64,000 nucleotides of DNA from an uncultured Ilumatobacter sp. (GCA_938091165.1 CALKNK010000016.1:62001-126000); one strand, 5' to 3'; shown: positions 18,337 through 26,611, counted from the stretch's first letter. A program made the numbers and translations. Notes: generated by a model from the letters alone, not told the origin.

Positions 18337-18992
18337 GAAACAAGCTCCGCGTGACCCGCGGCAGTCACTTCAGCGTCCCACGCAGTTCTCGCAAACACCG
18401 TGCGCACGTCCGCTTCGAACGAGGCGAGATCGTGGGTTGATCCGTTTGGGTCAAACGAGTTCTGATCCCACTCGGCGCAGAACGCGGCACACAGGTCAAA
18501 CCATGGATGATCAGCGAACTCATTTCGCCGGTTGCGATCTCCCCCCAGGTGGTGGGCGAAGTAGTAGCTCTGGAAGACACCGTGTTGCTCAATCACCCAG
18601 GCGACTTCCGCTCGAACATATGGGCGCAGCACACTCGCGGCGTACTCGGCATGGTTATGCGGGGCTAGTTCGTCGCCGATATCGTGAAGTAGGGCGGCAA
18701 CGACCCAGTCGATATCCGCACCCGCTAGGCGGGCTCGCGTTCCCGTTTGTAACGAATGTTGAAGGCGCGTGATTTGATACCCGCCAAGTGAATCGTCAAG
18801 CCTCTCGAGCACACCGAGCAGCCGGTCGGCCAACCCGGTGGCGTGCTGCCGCTCGAAGCCGTCAAGCAGCGCGTAATCAGCCGCAGTGCCAAACTGCATC
18901 TCGGTAAAGGAAACGACACCAGATGGTGTCGCTGCTGTCGTTTCGGCGGTTGTTGGTTCGAGCATCTTTAGTGTCCTAGCTGTCACTGACAT
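18333..18992 (-). CDS. HD-domain mixed-valent diiron oxygenase, PhnZ/TmpB-like
   Basis: A 219-residue HD-fold protein. Read against PhnZ from memory, the complete iron-ligand set is present: His79 (LQHSLQ), His103-Asp104 (LLHDIGD), His114 (NHAEYAAS), His137 (IEQHG) and Asp176 (AEWDQ). PhnZ and TmpB use such a diiron site to cleave a hydroxylated phosphonate C-P bond. The tyrosine/glutamate substrate-gating pair just before the first His in PhnZ is not conserved here (GGYQITRLQH). It follows a TmpA-like oxygenase gene, which is the expected partner. The start ATG at 18992 overlaps the small CxxC gene by 17 bp; an ATG at 18965 is an alternative. Phosphonate as substrate is inference. Confidence 0.75.
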   Translation of the reverse strand: MSVTARTLKMLEPTTAETTAATPSGVVSFTEMQFGTAADYALLDGFERQHATGLADRLLGVLERLDDSLGGYQITRLQHSLQTGTRARLAGADIDWVVAALLHDIGDELAPHNHAEYAASVLRPYVRAEVAWVIEQHGVFQSYYFAHHLGGDRNRRNEFADHPWFDLCAAFCAEWDQNSFDPNGSTHDLASFEADVRTVFARTAWDAEVTAAGHAELVS

Positions 18993-19188
18993 GCTCGAGC
19001 TCGGCGGCGAGCTGGTAGACCGCGGTGCCTACCTGGTCGGGCCGCACCTCGAGGTGGGGGCTACCCAGCACGAAGTCCTCGGGCACGCCATCGCCGTCGG
19101 GGTAGGCGGCGCACAGCCACGGCTCGTCGGGGTTCATGCTGGCCAGGTGCTCGCAGGTGAGGCACTGGGGTGGTGGTCCACTCGGCAT
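18976..19188 (-). CDS. Small 70-aa CxxC protein
   Basis: A 70-residue protein with a good SD (GAAAGGA, ~10 nt before the ATG at 19188). It contains QCLTCEH (Cys9, Cys12, His14), Cys26 in WLCAAYPDG, and a His in SPHLEVRPDQVG. The pattern CxxC...C.A.P.G.P...G..H...P...G loosely resembles a widespread family of short cysteine proteins of unknown function. It lies 21 bp after the 2OG-oxygenase gene and overlaps the HD-oxygenase gene start, so it is part of the operon. It may bind a metal; this is not shown. Confidence 0.7.
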   Translation of the reverse strand: MPSGPPPQCLTCEHLASMNPDEPWLCAAYPDGDGVPEDFVLGSPHLEVRPDQVGTAVYQLAAELEHVSDS

Positions 19189-19209
19189 GGTCGTGGGTCC
19201 TTTCGTGGG

Positions 19210-20382
19210 TTAGCGACGGCGGGCGAGACGCCACTGGGTCTCGGGGCCGTCATGGTCGATGTAGCACCCTTGCAGGTGGCGATGACCCCGAGTTGGGTCG
19301 AACGACATCCTTCCGTGCAACACACGGTAGTTGTCAACCACGAGGACGTCACCTGCCTCCATGCAAACGTTGAGCTGCTGGCTCTTGCTGTTCAGCCGTT
19401 CGGCCAGCCAACGGCGGCCGCGATAATAAATGTCGAGCACTGCAGGGTCGGTGGCGGGGGCGAAATCGAGTCGCGGCGAGTAGCGCAGTTGACGAAGTGA
19501 GCCGTCAGGGTTCAACTCGATCAAGGGCGCATGCGCAATCTTCACATCAGTCTCAATGTCGTAGCGAAATTCGATCGGCAGAGTGCTGAGCACCTCGAAC
19601 GCTTCAGGGTCAGCCGCCGCCAGGGCCTGTACAGCGGCAAGACCGTCGACCACGGTCGAAGATCCACCTGGCGCATCGTTGGCGATGGTGTGCAGGAACT
19701 GGATGCCCGGCACCGGTCGACGGTACGGCTGGTCGGTGTGGGCGGTCAGCGCAACCGGCGTGTACGCAAGGTCAATCGGCACCGGATCCGACCGCACGTC
19801 GAATAAGTCGCCAAAGTTTGTCGCCGAGATTCGACCAAAGTGCGATGCGATCTCGTAAAGCGCATCCGGCGCCGCCGGTGCACTACGCAGCAGAAAGAAG
19901 CCGAGGCGGAAGAAATTCTCCAGCGTCGTTGTTATCGCGGCATTGAATGATACCGGGTCCGTCAGGGCTGCGTAGTCAATGACCGGCGCGTCGATGTCGA
20001 CGCCAGTCCACGGCACGGGCCGAGGTGGTGCATCGACATCGTCGTCCCCGAATGCGTCAGCAATGTCGCGTTCGGTTAGTCGCATTCGGTGCCCGTCAGA
20101 AAACGTGACGTCGACAGACTGCGAGCAGCTCTCGACGACCGCTGTGTCGACAACTGCGAGTTCGATTGCGTGGTCGAGCGGTTCGGTCAGTCGCTGCCCG
20201 TTGGTCGCAGCAACCGCACCGGTCGACGTTGAGCGCTCGCGCACCCACAGAGGATGCAGCACGACCGTGCGGCATGCCCTTTCGAGAATGAGCCGACCGC
20301 CATCAACTCTGCTGCACAGATCGACTCGGACGGGCACCGCCCCAAACACACCGCTTGATGATTCCAGAACATCAAATTGCAC
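19210..20382 (-). CDS. Gamma-butyrobetaine hydroxylase/TmpA-like 2OG-Fe(II) dioxygenase
   Basis: A ~390-residue TauD/TfdA-superfamily oxygenase. The N-terminal part (~20-110) is of the GBBH N-terminal type, recognised by LHPLWVRERS. The catalytic domain has the HxD iron motif (AHTDQP, His214/Asp216 from the GTG at 20382), the distal His355 in VLHGRMSF, and the Arg in TRGHRHLQG for 2-oxoglutarate. The Cys cluster that binds zinc after the WLR motif in human GBBH is absent. The open frame runs to 20586 but would overlap the divergent LysR gene, so a later GTG (20382, 20349 or 20337) is more likely; the exact start is open. Followed by genes for a CxxC protein and an HD diiron oxygenase. Confidence 0.78.
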   Translation of the reverse strand: MQFDVLESSSGVFGAVPVRVDLCSRVDGGRLILERACRTVVLHPLWVRERSTSTGAVAATNGQRLTEPLDHAIELAVVDTAVVESCSQSVDVTFSDGHRMRLTERDIADAFGDDDVDAPPRPVPWTGVDIDAPVIDYAALTDPVSFNAAITTTLENFFRLGFFLLRSAPAAPDALYEIASHFGRISATNFGDLFDVRSDPVPIDLAYTPVALTAHTDQPYRRPVPGIQFLHTIANDAPGGSSTVVDGLAAVQALAAADPEAFEVLSTLPIEFRYDIETDVKIAHAPLIELNPDGSLRQLRYSPRLDFAPATDPAVLDIYYRGRRWLAERLNSKSQQLNVCMEAGDVLVVDNYRVLHGRMSFDPTRGHRHLQGCYIDHDGPETQWRLARRR

Positions 20383-20405
20383 ATTGCGATACTGACGGGC
20401 CGCTG

Positions 20406-20424
20406 GAACTTTGCACAGTTGTTC
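20406..20424. promoter_or_regulatory. Candidate LysR-type regulator box
   Basis: The divergent gap between the LysR gene and the dioxygenase gene holds the inverted repeat GAAC-N11-GTTC, which contains the LTTR T-N11-A core. It is 29 bp upstream of the LysR ATG at 20453 and 24 bp or more upstream of the oxygenase start. This is the expected site for a LysR protein that controls both itself and the operon. Confidence 0.5.
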
Positions 20425-20452
20425 TTTCGTTAATCTGCCATGCTCATACGTT

Positions 20453-21364
20453 ATGGCTCTTCGCCCGCGACTACTCGTCTCCTCTATCGACCGGCTCCAA
20501 CGGCTGGCTGTCTTCGACGCAGCTGCGCGGAACGGCAGTTTCTCAGCCGCCGGACGCGAACTCGGTCTTGCGCAACCAGCTGTCACTCGCCAAATTCAAG
20601 GGCTCGAACAGTCGCTTGGTATCGAATTGTTCGTGAGGCACGCGAACCGCAGCACCTTGTCTGGTCCGGGCCACGCCCTGGCTGCCGCCGTCGACAACGC
20701 CTTCACCTTGCTCGAACATGCTGTCGGTGACATCACTGATGTCGATGACATTTTCGTTCTAGCCATGCCGCCCGGTTTCGCGCAGCAGCTCGTCGTGCCG
20801 CGACTCGACTCGCTCCAACGAGCACTCGAGAATCGCGACCTCCGGCTGTGGTTGTACGACCGCGAAAGCGAATTGAGCCACAGTCACTTCGATGCTGCTG
20901 TGCGCGTCAGCAACGCCGCTTGGTCCGGCTACGACGCAACGCCGCTGTTCGCTGAGCAAGTGATGCCTGTTGCGACTCCTGCACTGGCCGCTCAACTCAA
21001 CCTGGATCAAGACAGCAGCGCCAAGGATGTCCTCGCCGCGCCGCTCCTGCACATGGACGCAACAGACCGACCATGGATGTCGTGGACCGATTGGCTCCAG
21101 TCGTTCGACTTGTCACTCACCCCCAGCCGTCGGAGAGTTGAGTTCAACAACTACCCGACCGTGCTTCAGCAGGCGCTCGCTGGACGCGGCGTTGCGCTCG
21201 GGTGGAGCAAGCTCGTCGAAGATCTCGTCGCTGACAATCTGCTGTGCATCGTCGGCCCAGTCGCAACATCTGATCGCGATTATCAGCTGACCTGGCCAAC
21301 GCGTAGGGCCGGAGCCGCGCTCTCGGCGTTGCGTGGCTGGCTGTACGAGTTGGTTAATGAGTGA
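20453..21364 (+). CDS. LysR-family transcriptional regulator
   Basis: A 303-residue LTTR. The N-terminal winged helix reads RLAVFDAAARNGSFSAAGRELGLAQPAVTRQIQ, split here as FDAAARNGSF and LAQPAVTRQI, followed by a linker helix and a periplasmic-binding-like effector domain (~90-300). The arrangement LNNYPTVLQQALAGRGVALGW near the end is like GcvA-type regulators. I start at ATG 20453 since the earlier in-frame ATG at 20411 lies within the candidate operator. Divergent from the oxygenase operon, so it is its likely regulator with a small effector. Confidence 0.88.
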   Translation: MALRPRLLVSSIDRLQRLAVFDAAARNGSFSAAGRELGLAQPAVTRQIQGLEQSLGIELFVRHANRSTLSGPGHALAAAVDNAFTLLEHAVGDITDVDDIFVLAMPPGFAQQLVVPRLDSLQRALENRDLRLWLYDRESELSHSHFDAAVRVSNAAWSGYDATPLFAEQVMPVATPALAAQLNLDQDSSAKDVLAAPLLHMDATDRPWMSWTDWLQSFDLSLTPSRRRVEFNNYPTVLQQALAGRGVALGWSKLVEDLVADNLLCIVGPVATSDRDYQLTWPTRRAGAALSALRGWLYELVNE

Positions 21365-21819
21365 CGCTACGAGTCGAGCCATCGCTATTCGTACTTACTC
21401 GCAGTGATCAAGATCAGTCGGCGCTGACGGCCAAATCAGACCACTTCGCCGGACAGCCACAAGCGTTCAGGTCGTCCAGGAGTCATGCGACACCCACCTT
21501 CTGCAACAACGATGACCGGTCAGTTATCAGCTCAACGAATGACGAAGAGCAAACTGATTGGAGGTCCGCAGTGTCCGAGGTGGACGGATTGCTCATCGGG
21601 TCAGGTCCGGTCTCTTGACTAGCGCCCGAGCTCGGCACCGATCAACTCGACGGGCGCATCCAGCCGTTCGGCCAGACAGACGGGTGCTAGGTATGAAACC
21701 ATCCGCATGGCAATTAGCTAGGGACGCGACGCCACAACTTGGACGCTTGGAGAGCGAGGGCACCGGGCTTGGTGAACCGACCGTGCGCACTGTGCTTCGC
21801 TGGCCTACCGTACACGGCG
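21365..21819. other. Intergenic region, no convincing gene
   Basis: This 455-bp gap between the LysR and AzlC genes shows no recognisable product. A GTG at 21571 with a GGAGG upstream opens a 15-codon frame ending in TGA at 21616; reading through it gives only about 25 more codons. It is listed among rejected items. Confidence 0.4.
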
Positions 21820-22575
21820 ATGTCCTACAGTCAACCTCCTGCTACGGACGCTCAGGGACCAGCCCGGCGCCGGTTCAGCCCCGATCGCTCTGCGCTTTCT
21901 GATGCGCTCCCGCTAGTGATCCCGGCGATCCCTTTTGGTTTTGTCCTCGGGCTCGCCATGACCGAGTCAGAGATGCCGCTGTGGGCTGCGTGGCTGACGT
22001 CGCCGCTGATCTTCGCTGGCGCCGCCCAACTAACCATGGTCACCATTGCAGGCACGGCATCACTGTGGGCAATTATCTCCGCTGTTCTCGTGATTAACAG
22101 TCGCCACGTGATGTACAGCGCTGCCTTGGCTCCTTCGTTTAGGCACCAGCCGCGCTGGATGCGACGGCTTGGACCATTTGTGATGGTCGACCAACTCTTC
22201 GCCGTTGCGATGCTGCGCACAGATGAACCGCCAGCATCGTTCCGTCGGTACTACCTCACGTTCGGTGGCTTCTTTTTCACGATCTGGAACCTCGCTGTGC
22301 CCTTGGGCATGGTGGCTGGCCCAGTCATTCCTGAGTCGTGGCAGCTCAACTTCGCGCCTGTCGTGATGTTTGCTGGTTTAACGCTATTTGCCATCAAGCG
22401 GGTACCCGCAGGTGTTGCTGCGCTTGTCGGCGGACTGGTCTCGCTACTGGCAGCCGGGTTGTCAGATCGACTCGGCATCCTGGTCGGTGCGATCGCTGGC
22501 GTCCTCGCTGGCGCAACTGTCGACCAATGGCTGACGGTACGCAATGCCCCTGAACCGAATGCTGAGACGGCATGA
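21820..22575 (+). CDS. azlC: AzlC-family branched-chain amino acid exporter, large subunit
   Basis: A ~251-residue AzlC protein with about seven membrane helices. Hallmarks are AIPFGFVLGLAM, FAGAAQL and INSRHVMYSAAL. Together with AzlD it exports branched-chain amino acids or analogues in the characterised examples. I start at ATG 21820; the 27 residues before it in the open frame are not family-like. The stop overlaps the start of azlD by 4 bp. Confidence 0.88.
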   Translation: MSYSQPPATDAQGPARRRFSPDRSALSDALPLVIPAIPFGFVLGLAMTESEMPLWAAWLTSPLIFAGAAQLTMVTIAGTASLWAIISAVLVINSRHVMYSAALAPSFRHQPRWMRRLGPFVMVDQLFAVAMLRTDEPPASFRRYYLTFGGFFFTIWNLAVPLGMVAGPVIPESWQLNFAPVVMFAGLTLFAIKRVPAGVAALVGGLVSLLAAGLSDRLGILVGAIAGVLAGATVDQWLTVRNAPEPNAETA

Positions 22576-22892
22576 GCAACGGTGCTGCAGCTCTCGTTCT
22601 CGCAGTCGGCGCTCTTGGCACGTATCTGTTTCGCAGCAGCGTGATCTTGCTGTTCGGCGACCGCATATTCCCACCGACGATCGAGAGGGCGCTAGGGAAC
22701 GTCGGCCCAGCAGTGCTGGCAGCCCTCACGGTGAACCTCGCCGTCAGCGGCGGAGGCGGATCCAGCCTCGAAATCATCGGGGCCGAGATAGCGGCATTGG
22801 CCATTGCTTGCGGCGTGGCCGTTTGGCGCAAGAACCTTTTGTGGACACTCGCTGCAGGCATGGCGGCTCTCTTGATCCTCAGCGCCCTCTGA
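22572..22892 (+). CDS. azlD: AzlD-family branched-chain amino acid exporter, small subunit
   Basis: A 106-residue membrane protein with three to four helices and the family motif GTYLFRSS near the N-terminus. AzlD partners AzlC in amino acid export. The 4-bp ATGA overlap with azlC supports translation as a pair. It converges on a glyoxalase-fold gene with a 30-bp gap. Confidence 0.88.
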   Translation: MSNGAAALVLAVGALGTYLFRSSVILLFGDRIFPPTIERALGNVGPAVLAALTVNLAVSGGGGSSLEIIGAEIAALAIACGVAVWRKNLLWTLAAGMAALLILSAL

Positions 22893-22921
22893 ATGACTTC
22901 AAGGTTGGGACCTGGTGTCAC

Positions 22922-23584
22922 TCAGATCAGGCGGAAGGTAACACCACAGATGTCGTGCGTCTCACCGCGGCGCGAACGATCGGCGGCGATGAGGTCAACC
23001 CCGTCAATGCCTTCACCTCGCTCTCCCACTCGGGCAAATTCCACGGCTCGGTCAATGCCGAGTTCACTCCATCGCGACGCCATTGCAGCAACATCGGCGG
23101 CTCCGATGGTGATACCGGCGATTCCGTCAACCACAGATTCGTTGCGGTGCACTTCCCAGCTCGGACCCGCCCAGGCCCAACTGCCGTTCGGTACTGGCTG
23201 ATCGATCGACACCAAGGCTCCACCAACGTCGCGGGGATGGAGATGTCTCCCACGGATTTTCGGGAAATCCCCTGCCCACACAACACGGACATCATGCTGG
23301 GTGATCTGCGCTATCCGGTCATCAAGGTCGTCACACTCGTACATAACCATGTAGCCACCGTCACCCTTGCGCTTTTTAATCAGCCGACCAGCAGCCGTGC
23401 CGCCTTCGGTCGGTGAAACGACCTCCAAGAACTGGTCGCCGATCACCATCAACGCGTTACGGAGACCGAACTCGGCAACACCCGGGTCTTCGAAACAAAT
23501 CGATAGACCAAACGTCTCGCACATTTGACTAACAACGGCGTCAAGGTCAGTCGCAACCAAGGCGACTTGGCGAAGGTGGAACAT
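22922..23584 (-). CDS. VOC/glyoxalase-fold protein
   Basis: A 220-residue protein of the vicinal-oxygen-chelate superfamily. The N-terminal half begins FHLRQVALVATDLDAVV, the usual first strand and helix, and includes the GDQFLEVVSPTEGG stretch. The second half has a weaker repeat. An AGGAG sits about 9 nt before the ATG at 23584; the longer frame to 23758 runs into the divergent LLM gene region. Function unknown; such proteins may be dioxygenases, lyases or binding proteins. Confidence 0.75.
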   Translation of the reverse strand: MFHLRQVALVATDLDAVVSQMCETFGLSICFEDPGVAEFGLRNALMVIGDQFLEVVSPTEGGTAAGRLIKKRKGDGGYMVMYECDDLDDRIAQITQHDVRVVWAGDFPKIRGRHLHPRDVGGALVSIDQPVPNGSWAWAGPSWEVHRNESVVDGIAGITIGAADVAAMASRWSELGIDRAVEFARVGERGEGIDGVDLIAADRSRRGETHDICGVTFRLI

Positions 23585-23736
23585 CAGGGAGTCTCCTGCT
23601 AGTTCAGTTGATGATGGGTCCTTTGGTACCACACCATCGTCGGGTGGGTGTTGGCACATCTTCGTCGAATAATCGAAATCCAGCCGATCTAGAGGCCGAC
23701 TCCGGCGATCAAGCAACGACACTGTACGTTCGCCGC

Positions 23737-24777
23737 ATGTCCTCTCTCCTTGCGCCAAAGCATCCGAATCTTGGCTTTTACGCGCTGGCCGGAGCGCCTG
23801 AGTCCCCGCGTGATCTCGTCGAAGAGGTCATCGAAGGCGAACGGCTCGGCTTCGGCACCGCGTTCATTTCTGAGCGCTTCAATACTAAAGAGGCAGCCAC
23901 GTTGTCGGGCGCTGCAGGCGCCGTATCACACAGCATCGGCATCATCACGGGCGCAACCAACCACAACACTCGGCACCCGATCGTCACGGCGTCGTATGCC
24001 ACCACGATGCATCGACTGACTGGCGGGCGTTTCTCGCTCGGCATTGGCCGCGGTATCGCACCGATCTTTAAGGCATTCGGGATCCCGCCGATTACGACAG
24101 CCCAGATGGAGGATTTCGCTGCCATCATGCGGCGGTTGTGGAAAGGCGACACCGTGATCGGTCATGATGGCCCTATCGGCAGGTACCCCGTTCTACGGCT
24201 GGACCCCACTTTCGACGAAGACATTCCCCTTTCAATCGTCGCATTTGGGCCGAACACCTTGGAGTTGGGTGGCCGCGTTTTCGACAACGTGATTTTGCAC
24301 ACTTTCTTCACCGACGAAACGTTGCAGAGATGCGTCGCAACGGTGAAGGACGCAGCCAAAAGGGCCGGTCGCGACCCAGCATCAGTGCGCGTCTGGTCCT
24401 GCTGCGCGACGGTCGGCGACCACATCGACGAGCCGCTGCAGTTAAAGAAGACCGTTGGTCGACTAGCCACCTATCTCCAAGCATATGGCGACCTGATGGT
24501 GTCGACTAATCGGTGGGATTCAACAGTTCTCGACGCATTCCGAGCAGACGAGGTAGTTTCGAACATCGGTGGGGCAATCGATGCAGTTGCGACGATTGAG
24601 CAACTTGAGCACATCGCCACGCTGCTCCCCGACGAGTGGCTCGCTCCAGCTGCAACTGGCAGCCCAAGCGCATGTGCTGCCGCCGTGCATCAGCAGTTCA
24701 ACCTCGGTGCCGATGCTGTGATCATGCACGGTGCAACGCCCACGGAACTCGCACCGATTCTCCAGTTCATGAACTGA
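23737..24777 (+). CDS. LLM-class F420-dependent oxidoreductase
   Basis: A 346-residue luciferase-like monooxygenase-fold protein. Recognisable parts are EGERLGFGTAFISERF, the strand-turn GITGATNHNTRHP region, and GRFSLGIGRG. The group is typically F420-dependent in actinobacteria. I use ATG 23737 because the preceding 43 residues are not family-like. The ACT-domain gene follows 72 bp downstream. Substrate unknown. Confidence 0.82.
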   Translation: MSSLLAPKHPNLGFYALAGAPESPRDLVEEVIEGERLGFGTAFISERFNTKEAATLSGAAGAVSHSIGIITGATNHNTRHPIVTASYATTMHRLTGGRFSLGIGRGIAPIFKAFGIPPITTAQMEDFAAIMRRLWKGDTVIGHDGPIGRYPVLRLDPTFDEDIPLSIVAFGPNTLELGGRVFDNVILHTFFTDETLQRCVATVKDAAKRAGRDPASVRVWSCCATVGDHIDEPLQLKKTVGRLATYLQAYGDLMVSTNRWDSTVLDAFRADEVVSNIGGAIDAVATIEQLEHIATLLPDEWLAPAATGSPSACAAAVHQQFNLGADAVIMHGATPTELAPILQFMN

Positions 24778-24849
24778 GCATCACCGTCTACACCGGGCAT
24801 CGCAGGCGGAAATGTTCTGATCCCGCTGCCTACCTGCGACACTTAGCTA

Positions 24850-25389
24850 ATGGCCACGCTCGTTCTCACCGTCATCGGCAACGACAAGTCGGGACTGGTC
24901 GATGCACTCGCTGAACCGATCGCAACACACGGCGGTAGCTGGAATCGCAGTCACATGGCTCGTGTGGCCGGCCAGTTCGCTGGTCTCATCGTTGTCTCAG
25001 TTTCCGATCGTCAGGTGGCAGACCTCACTGCGAGCTTCGACGCCTTGAACGCGCAAGGTCTGCTCGATGTGCGGGTCGCAATTGCGTCCAACAACGACAA
25101 AGCAGCCGAGCCGTCGCTGATGAGCCTGCAACTTGTCGGACAAGATCGGCCCGGAATTATCCGCGAGATCTCTTCCGCTCTTGCCAGTCGCGACGTAAGT
25201 ATCCTGGAACTAGAGACCGACACGACGTCAGCGCCAATGTCTGCCGAGCCGTTATTTCACGCTAGCGCCATGCTCCATATCCCGCTCGGCCTCGACGAGG
25301 ACGGACTGCGCGATGCTCTGGAAGACATCGCAAACGAGATGATGGTCGATCTTCGAATCGGGGAATCATCATCAACTTCGGCCGGTTGA
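24850..25389 (+). CDS. Tandem ACT-domain protein (GcvR-like)
   Basis: A 179-residue protein built of two ACT domains (residues ~4-75 and ~95-170), each opening with the typical strand-loop: VIGNDKSGLVDALAEPI and LVGQDRPGIIREISSAL. The layout is that of GcvR, the glycine-cleavage regulator, but a role as amino-acid sensor is all that can be inferred. It ends 40 bp before selD and is probably cotranscribed. Confidence 0.78.
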   Translation: MATLVLTVIGNDKSGLVDALAEPIATHGGSWNRSHMARVAGQFAGLIVVSVSDRQVADLTASFDALNAQGLLDVRVAIASNNDKAAEPSLMSLQLVGQDRPGIIREISSALASRDVSILELETDTTSAPMSAEPLFHASAMLHIPLGLDEDGLRDALEDIANEMMVDLRIGESSSTSAG

Positions 25390-25429
25390 CTTCAACCGAC
25401 CGATAATCGACAACAGAGAGGAGGCACAA

Positions 25430-26479
25430 GTGAGCGATGACAACGCACGGGACCGCGTCAGGCTGACGCAGTTCAGCCACGGCGCCGGTTGAGGTTGCAA
25501 ACTCGCTCCCGGCGAGCTGGCGCACGTTGTGCGCCATCTGAAATCTGAACATCCCGACGAACTCGTCGTCGGAACCGACACCGGCGACGACGCTGCCGTG
25601 TGGCGAATCGACGCTAACCAAGCGATCGTGTCGACAGCGGACTTCATCACCCCGGTGGTCGACGATGCGCGCACATGGGGCCGCGTGGCCGCCGCCAACA
25701 GCGTCAGCGACGTCTATGCCATGGGCGGTCGGCCCCTCTTCGCATTGAACCTCGTCGGCTGGAACAAGGACGCTCTGCCCACCGAGTTGCTCTCCGAACT
25801 TTTGGCGGGCGGCCAAGACATTGCATCAGCAGCGGGCTTCGCCGTGGTCGGTGGCCACACCATAGACGACCCAGAACCGAAGTACGGCATGTCAGTCACT
25901 GGCACCGTGCATCCTGACCAGATCCTTCGCAACAGCGGACTGCGCCAGGGTGACGACGTCATCCTCACCAAACCCCTCGGCATCGGAATTCTTACCACTG
26001 CCATCAAGTCCGCCGTTGCGAGCACAGCAGAAACTGACCAAGCAGTTGCCTCGATGGTGAGGCTCAACGACATCGGAGCTCGACTTGCCGTCGATGCGGG
26101 TGCCACCGGCGCTACTGACGTCACTGGCTTCGGACTCCTTGGCCATCTCGGCCGCATGGCACTCGAGTCGAAGCTGTCGGTTACCGTCGAGTTCGACGCA
26201 ATTCCCTTTCTGCCAGGGGCCATCGTTCACGCCGCCTCCGGCGTGATGCCCAGTGGCAGCCGGCGCAACCTGGAGTGGAGCGCTAAGTTCCTTGATGCCG
26301 GCAAGCACGACGAAATGCACCAGCTTCTCGTCGCAGACGCCCAGACTTCCGGCGGCCTTGTCTTCGGTGTCGATCCCGGCTCAACGGCGAGCATCCTCGC
26401 CGAGCTTGCCGCCACCGGCCACACCGCTGCCCGTATTGGCACCGCCAGCGTTGGTACTCCTGGCATCGTTCTACGCTAA
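25430..26479 (+). CDS. selD: Selenide, water dikinase (selenophosphate synthase), selenocysteine-containing
   Basis: The full gene runs from GTG 25430, behind a strong SD (AGAGAGGAGG), to TAA at 26479: 349 residues if the in-frame TGA at 25490-25492 (codon 21) is read as Sec. The context is LTQFSHGAG-Sec-GCK, the SelD catalytic site, where other SelDs carry Cys or Sec. Downstream motifs such as GTDTGDDAAVW, DVYAMGG, VVGGHTIDDPEPKYG and AQTSGGL are typical of the family and total length is usual. SelD makes selenophosphate from selenide and ATP for Sec and selenouridine synthesis. A hairpin about 26 nt after the TGA may be the SECIS. A plain stop codon is unlikely because the frame is intact on both sides. 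Confidence 0.9.
25502..25536 (+). other. Candidate bacterial SECIS hairpins after the selD TGA
   Basis: Two adjacent hairpins follow the Sec TGA of selD. The first is a 5-bp stem (CTCGC/GCGAG, 25502-25516). The second is an 8-bp stem (TGGCGCAC/GTGCGCCA, 25518-25536) with the three-base loop GTT. The second loop begins about 33 nt after the TGA and has a G first, which fits the general bSECIS rules. Which one SelB binds cannot be told from sequence. Confidence 0.5.
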
Positions 26480-26611
26480 TTCGTGCCCGCTTCAAATTAA
26501 TCGGAACCGCTGTCGGTCTCGCAGTTGGAGTCGTCACGGCTTAGAGCAAGCTGACGCTTTCGACGGACTTACAAAATCGACTGCCTCCCGTTGACGGGCC
26601 TCGTCAAAGTG

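Noticed and set aside
21571..21687. Possible tiny third selenoprotein (GTG 21571, TGA 21616) after a GGAGG
   Set aside because: Only 15 codons before the TGA and about 25 after it, no redox motif around the TGA, no recognisable family; chance is more likely.
25529..26479. selD read as a shorter gene starting after the TGA
   Set aside because: The start would lack the catalytic residue and a ribosome site, whereas the GTG at 25430 has a strong SD and a family-matching N-terminus.
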